Of a stretch of DNA of 64,000 bases, positions 1 through 14,200 are shown one piece after another. The DNA comes from Symsagittifera roscoffensis (taxonomy: Eukaryota > Xenacoelomorpha > Acoela > Convolutidae), in assembly GCF_963678635.1 (NCBI RefSeq), contig NC_087064.1, positions 76,911,718 through 76,975,717 on the forward strand, in the 5' to 3' direction. The first letter of the stretch is position 1. The number at the start of each line of letters is the position of its first letter. The notes under the pieces were generated by a model. The model saw only the letters and a list, made by a program, of their open reading frames with translations. It did not search any database and was not told the DNA's origin. The position numbers and the translations under genes were made by a program.

Positions 1-2299
1 CTAAATATTTTGTATAGCGCAGTTTGCTTTCTTTAGAACGGAGAAAATGAGTTCAAACTAAAAAAAATTAAACAGCCAAAAAACAAATTTCAGCATGAAC
101 AATCTCAACTTATATATAAATCAAAAATCAAACCCCAAAAAATTGATTTTAAACTCATAAACTTTGAGTTTTTTTCCCTTGAAAAAACAAAAAAATCACC
201 AGACCTCTAAACTACGTTCATTGACATTAAAAAAAATTATTCGTGCTACTCAATCCATCATCAATATTTACCTGGATTCAAACTGAACTAAAATCGTGTT
301 TTTCCAAAATAAATCTGTGTTCTCCATTTAAAAGAGTCTCAATCTATGAGCCAAAGCATTTTTTTATATATAATGAAAAAATACACAAGCCAAAATGCAT
401 CTCGCAATTTAAAACAAAATAAACCGAAACTTCAACCATCTCAGAAAAGAACATATTTTGGAACCAAATCGCTTAACCCGATCAACATGGAATGATTTCC
501 GAACTAAATAATTCGCTCCTCGCAAATTATCATTTTGGTCAAATGGCCAACTTAAACATCAATTTGGCAAAAATATTCATTAACAAAAAACTTTTGAACT
601 TTCGAGTTCAAGACATCAAATTGATTCAGATGTTACAAAAAAGCGGTAGTTGATATCAAGATTCGAAGCATCGATTGTACTTCAGCGCTTCTTCAAAAAG
701 CCAACATTATAGGATTGTAGGTTTTAATTCAAACCATTTTTTTAAAATTTTTTATATCACTTCACTTCTGTTTCTCTCCTTACAGAATGATACTTTTCAA
801 ATGCGGAAAAATTTGCCTCGCTTAATTCCCAAAGGTACACTTATGCTCGGCCTGCGCATAAACCTAAAAGCAAAAACGACGTTTTACCAGACTCAAATCT
901 CAAATTTCACCACAACTTCAACCACATAACAGCTAAGATACACTATAACATTGCGTTAAAAGATAAAGCTTAAAGAAAAGACTGAAATTATGTTTTTTGA
1001 AACATTAGGTTGAAAAAAAAACAGAACTTAAAAAAATATATTCATGCAAACAATTGATTACTGTATTGGATGATGTTCATAAACAGCCTTGCACAATATT
1101 AATAATCAGTTAACGAGCTGCAATGCAAGTATGAGAACAAAGTTTGGGTCCTGCTGAGCTGAAAACAAAACTATTGTCATGAAAAAACTTTGAGCCATTT
1201 CTACGGCCCAACCGTACTAAAATACATAAAAGCATTTCAATATAACTTACTCTAAGAAGCGCAACTTAACCTAATCAAGTCGACATAACATAAGCTGAAA
1301 CCGTTCAACCAAAAAACTTAAATTATTCGAAATCAGACTTGGTAAATTTACAAATTGTAGAATTTACAAGTATAGTAAAAACTCTTTAAATCAAAATGAA
1401 ACCCATCCTTTTGAAAAAAGCCATTAAAAAACCGAAGCAGGTAATAAAAATAGCTTTCAACACAGAAGCGTAGCTTCGCTTCGCAAACACTAGCGAGAGC
1501 ACGAAAAAAAGCAGCTTTATAAAGAGTGCAATAAGAAAAAGTACAAATCAGTCTCGAATTAGAAAAAAATGGCTACGTCTAAGATTCGAACCAACGACCT
1601 TGAGATTAGAAGTCACACACAGTAACCACGGAACCTTAATAGTAGATAACAGACTAAACACTATCCAAAAATAAAGCAGAGAACAGATGCTATGCAATTT
1701 CCAAATAAGTGAATATATTTAATGAACACTTATATTTGCGAGCTAGATGAGGTAAGTGTATTATCACGAATCTTTTTTCTAATATGAAAAACGCACTGTG
1801 GACCGACTGAGACTGAGATGAAAAGCACTATTTCAAATTAAAATTAACTGAAAAAATAAATATTGCCTGAAACGAACTCTACCTAATTACTACCGAACCT
1901 AAAAGATGGAGGAGTTATAAGGTTTCAAAAAATTGAGCATGTTGACTATTGCTATTACATTGACCACTCTGGGAACAAAGTTATTAGCGTTGAAAAGTCT
2001 AGTATCCATTTGCAACACCCTTGCTGATCGCAAAGGTAGACACATCGGTCGCTAAATTGTTAGCTAAAAACATAAATTTCCTAAATTTTTGTGCTATTTC
2101 AAGTGCTGTTTTTCTTGAGCAATGTGAATGAAAAATATCACGTATATTTAATATATCAAAACAACTCAATCTAATTTTACCTACCTATCGCAAATAGTAA
2201 TTAAGAAACAACAACAGCAGAAAAATCCAATTACCAAAATATTTCTTCGAAATAGAAATTCTTGATGTACAGTTAAATTCAGTATAAAACAATTGAAAT
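1..2299. other. Intergenic, no gene seen, left flank
   Basis: I see no coding exon here. Short open frames have no recognisable domain and AT-rich, homopolymer-rich composition. The stretch holds one SINE copy (1461-1745) and lies downstream of the ethanolamine kinase stop codon, so part of it is that gene's 3' UTR. I could not find a convincing AATAAA signal on the minus strand just after the stop. Confidence 0.6.
1461..1745 (-). mobile_element. tRNA-derived SINE, family A
   Basis: On the plus strand the copy opens with a block containing gcttcgcttcgcaaacacta, continues through a tRNA-like middle (1570-1632) and ends near tatttgcgagctag. Read on the minus strand the middle has a box A-like GTGGTTA and a box B-like GGTTCGAATC, the internal Pol III promoter of a tRNA. 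The same arrangement recurs at about ten places in the window. Confidence 0.7.
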
Positions 2300-5200
2300 T
2301 TACAGATTCAAAAATGCTTCTTTCCTTGTATAGTACTCTGTCAGTTTATCTCTACTATACTGTACATAGTCGAAGTCTATTTTTGAGATTGTGCTCTGCA
2401 AGAGGGACCACACTCCCCAGTAGAAATGAGACAACAGACACATTTTGCCAACATTCCTGTAGAACTCCTCCACCTCATCCGCAGTGGGGGGAGGGAGTGA
2501 CTTGAGGGCGTTAAATGAGTCTAGGTAAAAGGTGATGAACTGCTTCTGCTCTTCGGGGGAGGGGAAGATGGAGAAGTCGATGACGTCACCGATCCCACAC
2601 ATCTCGTCAAAGTGGTTCCCTATTATGCAAAACTCGAATGCACTTAAACGAATCATTCTTGTTGTCACCTGTTAAAATCGATTAGATGACAAAATTGCCC
2701 AGATTTAAGGAAAAAACCAGTCGGTTTTTGAAAAACTTTTCACAATCGCCGCTTATTTATATCTCTCATATCTGTCTTGGGCTAGATTCCATTAAACAAG
2801 GCTAACTCACCAACATCAAATGCCCTGTAGCTAGGGCCTCCATACTCATAATCAATCAACTTCACTGAATTCTCCTTCTCATTATAGACTAAATTGGCCA
2901 GAAGAGTGTCATTGTGTGAGAACACAAGTGGTTCGTCTATTCTACTCCACACTTCAATCTCAGCCAGCTCCTTCTTCAGGGAGTCAATTGTGAACCTTTT
3001 GTCCGAAATGGAAGCTAGCAGAATGCCCTCATGATCCGACAGTTGTTCAAGCCACTGTCTCGTTTTCAAAATGGGCATCGGAATGGAGAAGTCAAAATCG
3101 GATTCACTCGGCTGAATTACAGAATACAATTTGGCGATAGAATTAAATAGAATTAAAATTTGGCGATAGAATTAAAATCACCACCCCGATTATGACTAAA
3201 ATTCTGTAACTTTGATATCACTTTAATTAGACTCAAGTGAAAAATAATTTTAGAAGGAATAGCTTAGCGATATTCACATACTATTTTTCTCATGAAGATA
3301 TTGTTGACAATCTATCCTTGATGTTTTTCATTCAAACTACAGCACATTTATCCTAATTGTTTGTTTTCGAGGGATAAACATTGCAAAGAGACGTACGTGT
3401 ACTCTACAGTGCCATTGTGCGAATGTGTCTGCTGTGAGTCTCATGATGTTGGGATCCCTGCAACTCTTGGCATCCAGAGGAACTCCCTTGAGGTACTCAT
3501 ATGCCAGTCCATTCTTGAACACACTGTATAACTCAGGGCCCAGTCCAACTGCGAGGAAAGCAAAGGTATATTTTTACGCAACATTAAAGGTCCCTAGATG
3601 AAAAAAGGTGGAAAAATTCAAATAATGAGAATTTGACATCGGCCATTTGTTTGAAACATGTCAACAAAGCTTTACCAAATCAAAAATAAAAGAAGACACT
3701 AGCTATGTTATAGTTTGGTTTCCAAATTGTGTACTTTTTTTGTCCATGACATGATGAAAGGATCTGCACGAAAGGCCAGAACTTAAGTATGTTTGATAGT
3801 TATAGTTGATAAGGCATAATCGACAACAATTTTATTCGAATAAGAAAACAAAAAAATTTAAGAAAATTTTATAAAAGAAAAAGGCGGATGACAAGCCCTG
3901 AATAAAAAAACAAAAGAAAAATTGAAAAAAAAATTTTAAAAAAGGCAGATGACGAGCCCTTGATAAAAATAAAAGGGCTTATAAGCCCGTGAAAAAGTTT
4001 AGCCAACAGAAATTTGGAAATGAGTCAATGAACGCAAGTAAACAGAAAAAAAACTGACTTGTTTTTGGAAAAAGTCTTACCTTCGAACTTCAAAAAAATA
4101 GATGCCCGAAAGCTCTTTGAATTTCTAGAACAACGTATGACTGGCACATTTTTGATATAATTCTATAATTCAACCAATTTGAGAAAACTGAATCAATAAG
4201 TAAAGTTCTTATTTCGCTGGGAAATCTGAAATTTAAACGAGAACTTTTGAAACGAGAAGTCATTCACGTTTATTGTGCCCTGTTTCACTTTTTCCAATCA
4301 ACCAGTGAGTTTGCCTTCATTCAACGAAGGAAATGAAGTGAAATAAAAAACCATAACTCAAACCGTACGAAATCAAAAACCAACAAAAAATCATCAAAAC
4401 CTAAGTAAGTGAAAATCACTTCGTTCCCTTACACTTTAAGAAATTAAAACACACTTGAAGACAAAGTTCCTCCCTATTTCCAATATTTAAAACGAACAGA
4501 AAAAAAATTGAGTCTCTTAGCAGATGAATGCACTACTGACGCCTAATTGATTGATAGGCAAAAAGCGACGCTGAACTAAAAAAAAATACATTGAGTGATA
4601 TAAGCGAAGTAGTACATTTATCTCACGGCGTGTCAACAAAACTACCAAAGTTTTGCTCCAAGGTGGTTCATGTGAAACAAAATAGAAAACCGCTCGACTT
4701 AATACCGAAAATATTTCAGTCAATTTTGACTATTCATTTTTTGAGCCAAAACATGTTAATTAAATTGTCTATTTTTCAATCAGTAGTAGCGCCAAGATGT
4801 TCTCAAGGAGCTACCAAAGGTACTAAAGCGATGAGATTAACTGTCCCCCTACAAATAAATCGATTAAGGGAAGCAAAATTGAAACTTTTAGAGATAAACT
4901 TGAGGGCAAAATAAACTGATTTTAACGATAAAAGGTTATCAAAACTTAATTATGATTAACAATTTGGGCAATCAACAGATAAACGAACTGTTCTATATCG
5001 TTAAATTTATCAAGCAAAAAATTCTGCGCGCTTGCATGAAACGAATATTTTATACGGAAGCATTTTTCAAAGTTAATATGTGGTAGAGGGAGAGTTCTAC
5101 GGTAGGTCATTTAAGGAGTGGATTATACGGCGACTGATCCAAGCTACCATTTCTTAAGTAAAACGGGAATAATTTTTCTTTTGGTATTTATGAAGACCAA

Positions 5201-8200
5201 TCGAAAGCGCAGCGAAGCAAGCCGTAGCTACTTGCGAATACCGCGTTTGAAATTAGCGTTCTGACTTGCGACTTGTTTGGAGTCTGCTAAAAGATGCCTT
5301 TGCTTGCTTCAAACAAAATCGATTTGCTAAAAAGGCCAAATACTATAATGAATTCAATTAGCTAATAACTACGCGTTGATTGTGTGATAAATTTAAATTA
5401 TACAAATGATTGGCAGGTATCTGATGATCCTTGTCACCGGATGGAAAGCATTTGAAACAGTTCTCAATATCATCGATATTATCATTTAGCTCGTTGCAGA
5501 GTCCGTGGATACGAAATGTTTTTTGATTTTTGAATCAGCTGTCTGTTCATAAGAAATCAAGTTCTTTTGACTCCAAGAGGATGTGATTCGGTTTTTTGGA
5601 TCTACTTAACAATCTACCCCCCCCCCCCCCTTTCTTGAATGGGGTGGAGATTGTTAAGTAGATCCGGTTTTTTTATTGTTCTCAGAAGCCAATGTTCTTT
5701 TTTTACAAGTGTATGTTTTTTAACGATTTTCAACACTTGCGTCTTCTCTTGGCAACTGTGAGGCTGTATACGATGAAGTATTGATAAACCCTTTTTCTAA
5801 GCATCAGTATTAATCATATAATAATTAAACTAGCGTGAGTGATTGAAGTAAGTAGATAGGCTGTCTTCCAGTTTTGTTTCAGGGCAAATTGAAATATTTT
5901 CTTGCACTTTCAAACTTTTCTATTTTTTAATTTTTTATCGCTGGTATAGTCTTTATTTGTACCTAGAATTCGTTAATTTTGATGCACATTATTCCGTTGA
6001 ATTGGGCTTGCTTTTTTTGAAAACCCATCACTTGAAAAATATAATCACAGGTTACACCAATTTTGACTTCAGGCGACCAAGATTCTTCAAGGCATTTCGG
6101 GCAAACAAGTATTTCTCAACAGATTGTCTGCTCTTGCATCTGGTGCTAGGTAAATAAAACGACTAGAGTTTAAAACGACATGACATTTGGACGAAGAATG
6201 AGAGTTAAGAGTTGAATTGTAAATTGAACTGCTCGAATTTAAGCGAATTCTATTTCTCAGAAATACAATTGGAAAATTTGTGTGTAGCTTGTAGCTTCGT
6301 TTTTAAGTACCAAAAGCGTTTGTGGTCTTAACGACTGTCGTCTGGTTTTCCGTACGCCCTTGGAGCTATCTGCTACTTTACGTCTCATCTTTCTTTTGAA
6401 TTGGCGATATGAAATGACGAAAATTATTTCTTGTTCTTTTTCTGAGGAATTTTTCTTTACTCTTATCAAAGTATGTACTTACTGTATCGGTCTTTATTTT
6501 TCATTAACTTATTAAAAACAGGTCCTGTAAAATAATCGGTCGGTGTCCGGCTAAGAAGACGAGAGCGACAGCTATTAAGACGACAACCGCTTTTGTTCTG
6601 ACTTTACACACAAAAAAAAGACGCTTACACACAAAAAAAAGACGCTACACACAAATACTCCAATTGTATTTCCAAGAAATACAACTCACTTCAATTAGAA
6701 ACGTTCATATAATTGTTTTTACTCTCATTTGTCGTCTTAATTACCTAGCACTGGATCAGTTCTACAATTCGCAAACAAATTTAAGACCTACTGTTTCAAT
6801 CCTTTAGGTAAACGGTGGTAGGTAAATGAGACTTTTACGAAGAGGTGAACTTATTTTTCGAATTAGGCTGTTGGAAAAACATTGGAGAATTTTGAGTAGC
6901 GTCGACTTAAAACCCCACCACAAATGGTTGTCGTCTTAAAGGATGTCGTCTGATTTTCAGGACACCTGGTCTTTTATTTTCCATAATTTATTAAATAAAT
7001 CCTCGCCAGGTAAAAATATCGGTAGTTTAAGTCGAAAAAAACCGGTTTCCAATCAACCGGTGAATTAGCCCTCATCAAACGAAGAAAAAAAAGTAAAATA
7101 GAAAACCATAACTCAAACCGTACAAAATCAAAAACCAACAAAAATTATGAAGACCTATGTAAGTGAAAATCTCTTACACTTTAAGAAATTAAAACACATT
7201 TGAAGAAAAAGTTCCTCCCTCTTTCCAATGGTCAAAACGAACAGAAAAAAATTGAGTCTCTTAGCAGATGAATGCACTACTTACGCCTAATTGATTGATA
7301 GGCAAAAAGCGACAGCCGAAACATGTTAAACAAATTGCTATTTATCAATCAGTAGTAGCGCCAAGATGTTCTCAAGGAGCTACGCAGGGTACTAAAGCGA
7401 TGAGATTAACTGTCCCCCTACAAAAAAAATCGATTAATGGAAACAAAAATTGAAACTTTTAGAGATAAACTTGAGGGCAAAATAAACTGATTTTAACGAT
7501 AAAATGTTATCGAAACCTAATTATGATTAACAACTTGGGTAATCAAGAGATAAACGAACTGTTCTATATCGTTAATTTTATCAAGCAAAATATTCTGCGC
7601 GCTTGCTTGAAACACATATTTCATACAGAATCAATTTTCAAAGTTAATATGTGGTAGAGGGAAAGTTCTACGGTAGGTCATTTACGGGGTGGATTGTACG
7701 GCGACTGATCCAAGCGACCATTTACCATTTCTTGAGTAAAAACGGGAATAATTTTTCTTTTGGTATTTATGAAGACCAATCGAAAGCGCAGCGAAGCAAG
7801 CCGTAGCTACTTGCAAATACCGCGTTTGAAATTAGCGTTCTGACTTGCGACTTGTTTGGAGTCTGCTAAAAGATGCCTTTGCTTGCTTCAAACAAAATCG
7901 ATTTGCTAAAAAGGCCAAATATTATTATGAATTCAATTAGCCAATAACTACGCGTTGATTGTGTGATAAATTTAAATCATCCAAATGATTGGCAGGTATC
8001 TGCTGATCCTTGTCACCGGATGGAAAGCATTTGAAACAGTTCTCAATATCATCGATATTATCATTTAGCTCGTTGCAGAGTCCGTGGATACGAAATGTTT
8101 TTTGATTTTTGAATCAGCTGTCTGTTCATAAGAAATCAAGTTCTTTTGACTCCAAGAGGATGTGATTCGGTTTTTTGGATCTACTTAACAATCTCCCCCC

Positions 8201-11200
8201 CCCCCCTTCTTGAAAGGGGTGGAGATTGTTAAGTGGATCCGGTTTTTTATTGTTCTCAGAAGCCAATGTTCTTTTTTTTACAAGTATATGTTTTTTAACG
8301 ATTTTCAACACTTGCGTCTTCTCTTGGCAACTGTAAGGCTGTATACGATGAAGTATTGATAAACCCTTTTTCTAAGCATCAGTATTAATCATATAATAAT
8401 TAAACTTGCGTGAGTGATTGAATTAAGTAGATAGGCTGTCTTCCAGTTTCGTTTCAGGGCAAACTGAAATATTTTCTTGCAATTTCAAACTTTTCTATTT
8501 TTAATTTTTTATCGCGTGTATAGTCTTCATTTGTACCTAGAATTCGTTAATTTTGATGCACATTATTCCGTTGAACTGGGCTTGCTTTTTTTGAAAACCC
8601 ATCACTTGAAAAATACAATCACAGGTTACACCAATTTTGACTTCAGGCGACCAAGATTCTTCAAGGCATTTCGGGCAAACAAGTATTTCTCAACAGATTG
8701 TCTGCTCTTGCATCTGGTGCTAGGTAAATAAAACGACTAGAGTTTAAAACGACATGACATTTGGACGAAGAATGAGAGTTAAGAGTTGAATTGTAAATTG
8801 AACTGCTCGAATTTAAGCGAATTCTATTTCTCAGAAATACAATTGGAAACTTTGTGTGTAGCTTGTAGCTTCGTCTTTAAGTACCAAAAGCGCTTGTCGT
8901 CTTAACGACTGTCGTCTTGTTTTACGGACACCCTTGGAGCTATCTGCTACTTAACGTCTCATCTTTCTTTTGAATTGGCGATATGAAATGACGAAAATTA
9001 TTTGCTGTTCTTTTTCTGCGGAATTTTTCTTTACTCTTATCAAAGTATGTACTTACCGTATCCGGTCTTTAATTTTCAATAACTTATTGAAAACAGGTCC
9101 TGTAAATTAATCGGTCGGTTTCCGGCTAAGAAGACGACAGCGACAGCTATTAAGACGACAACCGCTTTTGTTCTGACTTTAAAAAGACGCTACACACAAA
9201 TACTCCAATTGTATTTCCAAGAAATACAACTCACTTAAATTAGAAAAGTTCATATAATTGTTTTTACTCTCATTTGTCGTCTTAATTACCTAGCACTGGA
9301 TCAGTCCTACAATTCGCAAACAAATTTAAGACCTTCTGTTTCAATCCTTTAGGTAAACGGTGCTAGGTAAATGAGACTTTTACGAAGAGGTGAACTTATT
9401 TTTCGAATTAGGCTGTTTTCGAATTAGGCTGTTTATAATTTTTCGAATTAGGCTGTTGGAAAAACATTGGAGAATTGTGCGTAGCGTGGACTTAAAACCC
9501 CACCACAAATGGTTGTCGTCTTAAATGATGTCGTCTGATTTGCAGGACACCCGGTCTTTGATTTTCCATAATTTATGAAATAAATCCTCGCCAGGTAAAA
9601 TTATCGGTAGTTTAAGTCGAAAAAAACTTCCACCCAAAGAATTCTTCCCTTATCTATTATTTGGTGCTAGGGATTAAGGCAGACCGGTTTTTTTAGCAGC
9701 CCAATCTTTTAGTAGACCCAGAAAAATTAGCAAGTCAGAACAGTTCGCGAAAGCTAACTTCAAACACGGCATGGGTATTAGCGACCGCTTGCTCCGTTGC
9801 GCTTCTACCTTCCGCTCAACACGATGGGGTCTTAATTCTCGGGAAGCTTGACCCAAGACTGAGCTGAGCGTCTTTTTCAGTCTGTAAACCAACGGGGACC
9901 GATCGTTTAGCAGACCAATCTTTTAGCATAAAAAGTGAAAAATGAGTCTTTTGGCAGACCAACGGAAGAAAGTGATAGATGATTGATTGACAGACTCAAA
10001 CAGACGCTGTCTGGGGACAAGCTTTCCCAATTAAGTCAATTATCTCACATTTGTCAACAAAACTATCAACTTCAAAAACACAAATCTAAATTTGCGGCAA
10101 AACAAAGAGTTAAGCGTACAATAAATAACACTCGAGTTGAATTGAAGCGCAGCGGAGCAAGCGGCGCTAATCGCCAATGCTGCGTTTGAAGTTAGCTATC
10201 ATACTTTATAATTGTTCCGAGTCTGCTAAAAAAACCGGTCTGCTAAAAAACCGGTCTGCTAAAATCCCTAGACCCTAAATCAACCATGCATCAGCTTATT
10301 GCGTTGGTTTGCTAAAAGACTCATTTTAAACTTTTTATGCTAAGAGATTAGCCTGCTAAACGATCGGTTTCCTTATTATTTGGGGTGCCGGACATCAAGC
10401 CGACGGGACTTCAGGCCGAATCGTAAAATTAGGGACTTCAAGCCGAAAATTTTCTCATTAAGTCATGAAATAAGATTAATTTGAACACTTTTCTGAAGAT
10501 TTTCTCATTTTCATGATCTTTAGTCGTTATTTATCAGCGTTTTCATAAAATTTAAACCTCCAAATGATGTTTAGAAAAGTTGAAAAATAAAACACGGCTA
10601 AAGGCAAATTTCTTGTTTATAATTTATGCATTTCAAAAACCGGCTGATATTATTAACGGATGTCAATCCTAAGTGATTCATTGTCATAAATAACGCTTAT
10701 TATGGACTAAACTAGCGTAAGATTTTGAAAAGCAACGTTGTACAGATGAAAAAATATTGATTTGAGGTGCTTGTAAAGTTTAATTTTCTGCCTGAAGTCC
10801 CTTCGGCTTGAAGTCCCGTCGGCTTGTTGTCCTAGACCCTATTATTTGAACTATTATTGTAACTGTAACTCTAACTATTACTACCACTTCAACTGTCTAT
10901 TTGAAGTGAGTGCAATGAAGCAATTCCTTTCAAGATTCGAGTAATTCCTTTTAAGATTCAATTCATACAGAATTGGTTAAATCAGCCGGATTTGCCGATG
11001 CCTGAATTTGAGACAAAACCTTCAACAATTTTTTTAATTTTTAACATTCCTAAGCATAAATTGAATGCTCAAAATTTACCAAAGAGCGGATCAAGTTAAG
11101 ATTCGACTTGACGTTCCGTCGGCCTGATATCCACCAACTGTTCATTTTGCCGATAATGTTTACCTTTGTTCAGATCAAAATTCAATGTATAATGCTGGTG

Positions 11201-14200
11201 TACTAGTATAACAGATGCAGGTATTGCTACTTCAATCATATCTTTTAAGTTAAATATGTCTCGGGCTTATTTTGTAAATAATTTTGAATGTTGGTTGAAC
11301 TCTTATAACAACTTTTTCGAAGAACTTGGTACATATAAAATCTACTCAAGTGTGCTAGAAAATGCAAGGATTCAAGGTGGACTAGTAAGGACGATGGGGT
11401 ATATGTTTGGCAATTTCAAATGCTACAACTGCCGATGGAGCTGGAGCTCTACGCAATGCAGCACTGAAATCATTTATGGCTACAACTTGCACGAACAGCA
11501 AGCTGAACTTGAGATTGCATACGAATTTGGACAGGCTTGCCGACGATGCAACAGCTATGTTTCACCTGTTTTCGACCAAGAAGCAACGGACAAAGCTATG
11601 TCAAAAGCAGTCGAGCGCATCCAGAAGGTCATGTATAACATGAAAGAGCCTGGAAACGAATCATCGGAGCGTCATTCGCGAGCTAGGGACCGAAGAGAAG
11701 CCCATGATTTTTACAGATGTGAAGCGTGCTGGCTTGGTATTTGCAATTTTGATCCATATAGGATACCGCGACACGACCCGGAGACTTGTGGAGCATGCTT
11801 TGAAGGTGTCTGTACTTTAAAGAAAACTGAAGGATGGAAAAGATGTGGAAGGAAGAAGAAGAGCGGAAAAGGGAAAAGGAGGATTCGATATGAGGGAACT
11901 CTAGCGTCTATTTCATGGGCGTTTTACTATCGGGGCCAGTTTGCCGGGAATATATCGGCTCCTAATGGAGAGACCTCGAAAGAGACGACTTCAAACAAAC
12001 AAAAAAGAAAGAGAAAGAACAAAAAGAGAGCGAACAAGTCACAAGAACAAGGGAAGACACATGCGCAAGCCAACTGAAGTTAATCCTCTGAAAAATGAAA
12101 CCGGAAGTTTCTTAAGTTTTTCAAAAGTGTGCCGTAGTTATTCGGAAATATGACGTTCATGTAGTCTTTTTCATATGATATTCATACTGAACTCTCATTC
12201 ATTTGATTCCAAACATTCAAAATTAGAAGTACCCCTTTTTTTGAAGATCAGTTGAGTAACTTCTGAGAAACTAATACTTTTTGCAAAAAATGAAAAAAAA
12301 AAAATTCCGTCGTTTCAAAACATCGTCTCGTAGTGAAAACGTCTCAAAACGAAAATAAATCGAAACAAGGATAGCCGGTCACTCTGCATGTAGCACGGAA
12401 TGTTCCGACCAAAATCTTATAGAACACAGTTTTTTTTTTCAAATTAGTTTAGTTTTTTTCTCTCTGGTGTGATAAAAAGATCTGACCAAAAGAACTAAAG
12501 GAGTTTTAGACAAGTGCTTTAAACTACAATTTATATGTATTGTCAATTAAACTTCTTCGGATGCATGTTAGGCTCGTGCTGTGACCCGATTTTGGTAAGA
12601 TGTCAAAACAATCTAATATTAATAAAGTTAATTGCAAAACCAAGCAACTGGTCTCAATATTGGTGGTAAACTATTGTGTCAAACTAAAAACTTTGTGTCA
12701 AACTATTTTTTACCAAATATGAACAGGCAGTTTGATTAATAAAATAGCATAATGTCAAATTCAAGAGAGTTCAGCAGTACGCCCTCAGATTATCAAAGTT
12801 CAAAGTCATGACATTTATTGTAAACGTCACACTTACTCCCTCGAAATAACTTCCCCGCCACTTTTTTCAGTTTTTCTAAGATTCCAACAGAACTGCACAT
12901 CATCACGTCGATATTCTCTTTTGTGAGGTTTCAAAATGCAGATATTCCGGTTACCATGATCTTCTGGCAACAACTGACGAGGACCCTTTTCTGCTGTTGG
13001 TACATCGATTCTCTGCTTTTTTGAACATGTAATATCCTCAATGAGTGGGGTTCGATTTTCACAAAGAGCTCGTATTGAATGTACAATTACGCCGAAAATA
13101 TCGACAAAAAGGACAGGAATAAAATGTTTCCATTCGAAGATCTCATTATTTCGCACAATGACCTGATTCACATTGCCGGGATATTTAGCCGGTTGCTAAT
13201 CACTTGAGGCAAACTTCGTTCTCAATTAAACTTTTCAGTGCTGGTCCAATTTTTTTCTGCGGGGAAATTGTCAATGATAAATTGTTGAAAATCATGCCTG
13301 AATAGAAATTGTCTTGATATCGTGAATTTGTGACATCGCAGCTTTGACTGTCACCATATCGGATAGTGCTTTAGACTACCATTTATATATACTGTCACTA
13401 TAACTTCTTCGGATGCATGTTCGGCTCATGCTGGGTCCCGATGTTGTTAAGATGTCAAAACTTTCTAATATTAATAATTTTTACTGCAAAACCAATCAAA
13501 TTATGTTGGGAGTATAATTTTGGGTCAAACTTTTTTTAATCAAATATCAACAAACAGTTTGACTGATAATATAGCAAAAACGATTTCAGATTATCAAAGT
13601 TCGAAGTCATGACATTTAATCTAAAATGTCACACTACACTTGGGCATATTCGACAGTCATAGTAAAACAAGCAAACCGTACAACAGTTCTTGAAGAAACA
13701 TGACTAAAAAAAATTGCATCTCATTTTTAAAACCTAATTCTAACTTTGCTGTCTAAAATTTCCCAGTTTTTCTGTATGACAAAGCCATATGGTTTGATTT
13801 TCCTGCATGCTGAAACTTTTCTGTATATTAAATTTCCTAGGCGAAAAAAGGGAATGACTTAGTTTCTACCGAGGATTTTAGTTTCAAGATATCTCAGCGG
13901 CGGAAGAAAAAATCATCATTAAAATCATCGGGTTTCCCATGCATTTTTTTGGAACTCATAAATGCTTGTTTTGATAATAGGAAAACTGGGTCCTTAAATG
14001 GATAATATTGTTGTCTACACAATAATATTTCCTTAAATCTGTTTTCATTAGTCTGAATGCTCGAAAAAATGGTTAACTTGTTCTATAGCTGGCAGCCTAC
14101 ACTGTCAAAAACCTACGATACTGTTTTTGTGTTCCTTTTGAAAACTCGCATGATGAAATTTGATCTTCCATGTCTTGAGCCTAAACTGTTAGTCATTTAA

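Noticed and set aside
5957-8731. Two near-identical open frames (5957-6157 and 8477-8731)
   Set aside because: Both lie in the tandem duplication; their identity reflects DNA duplication, and no domain or splice signals support a protein.
9674-10189. Short frames 9674-9892 (-) and 9983-10189 (+)
   Set aside because: They are the two arms of the foldback read in corresponding frames.
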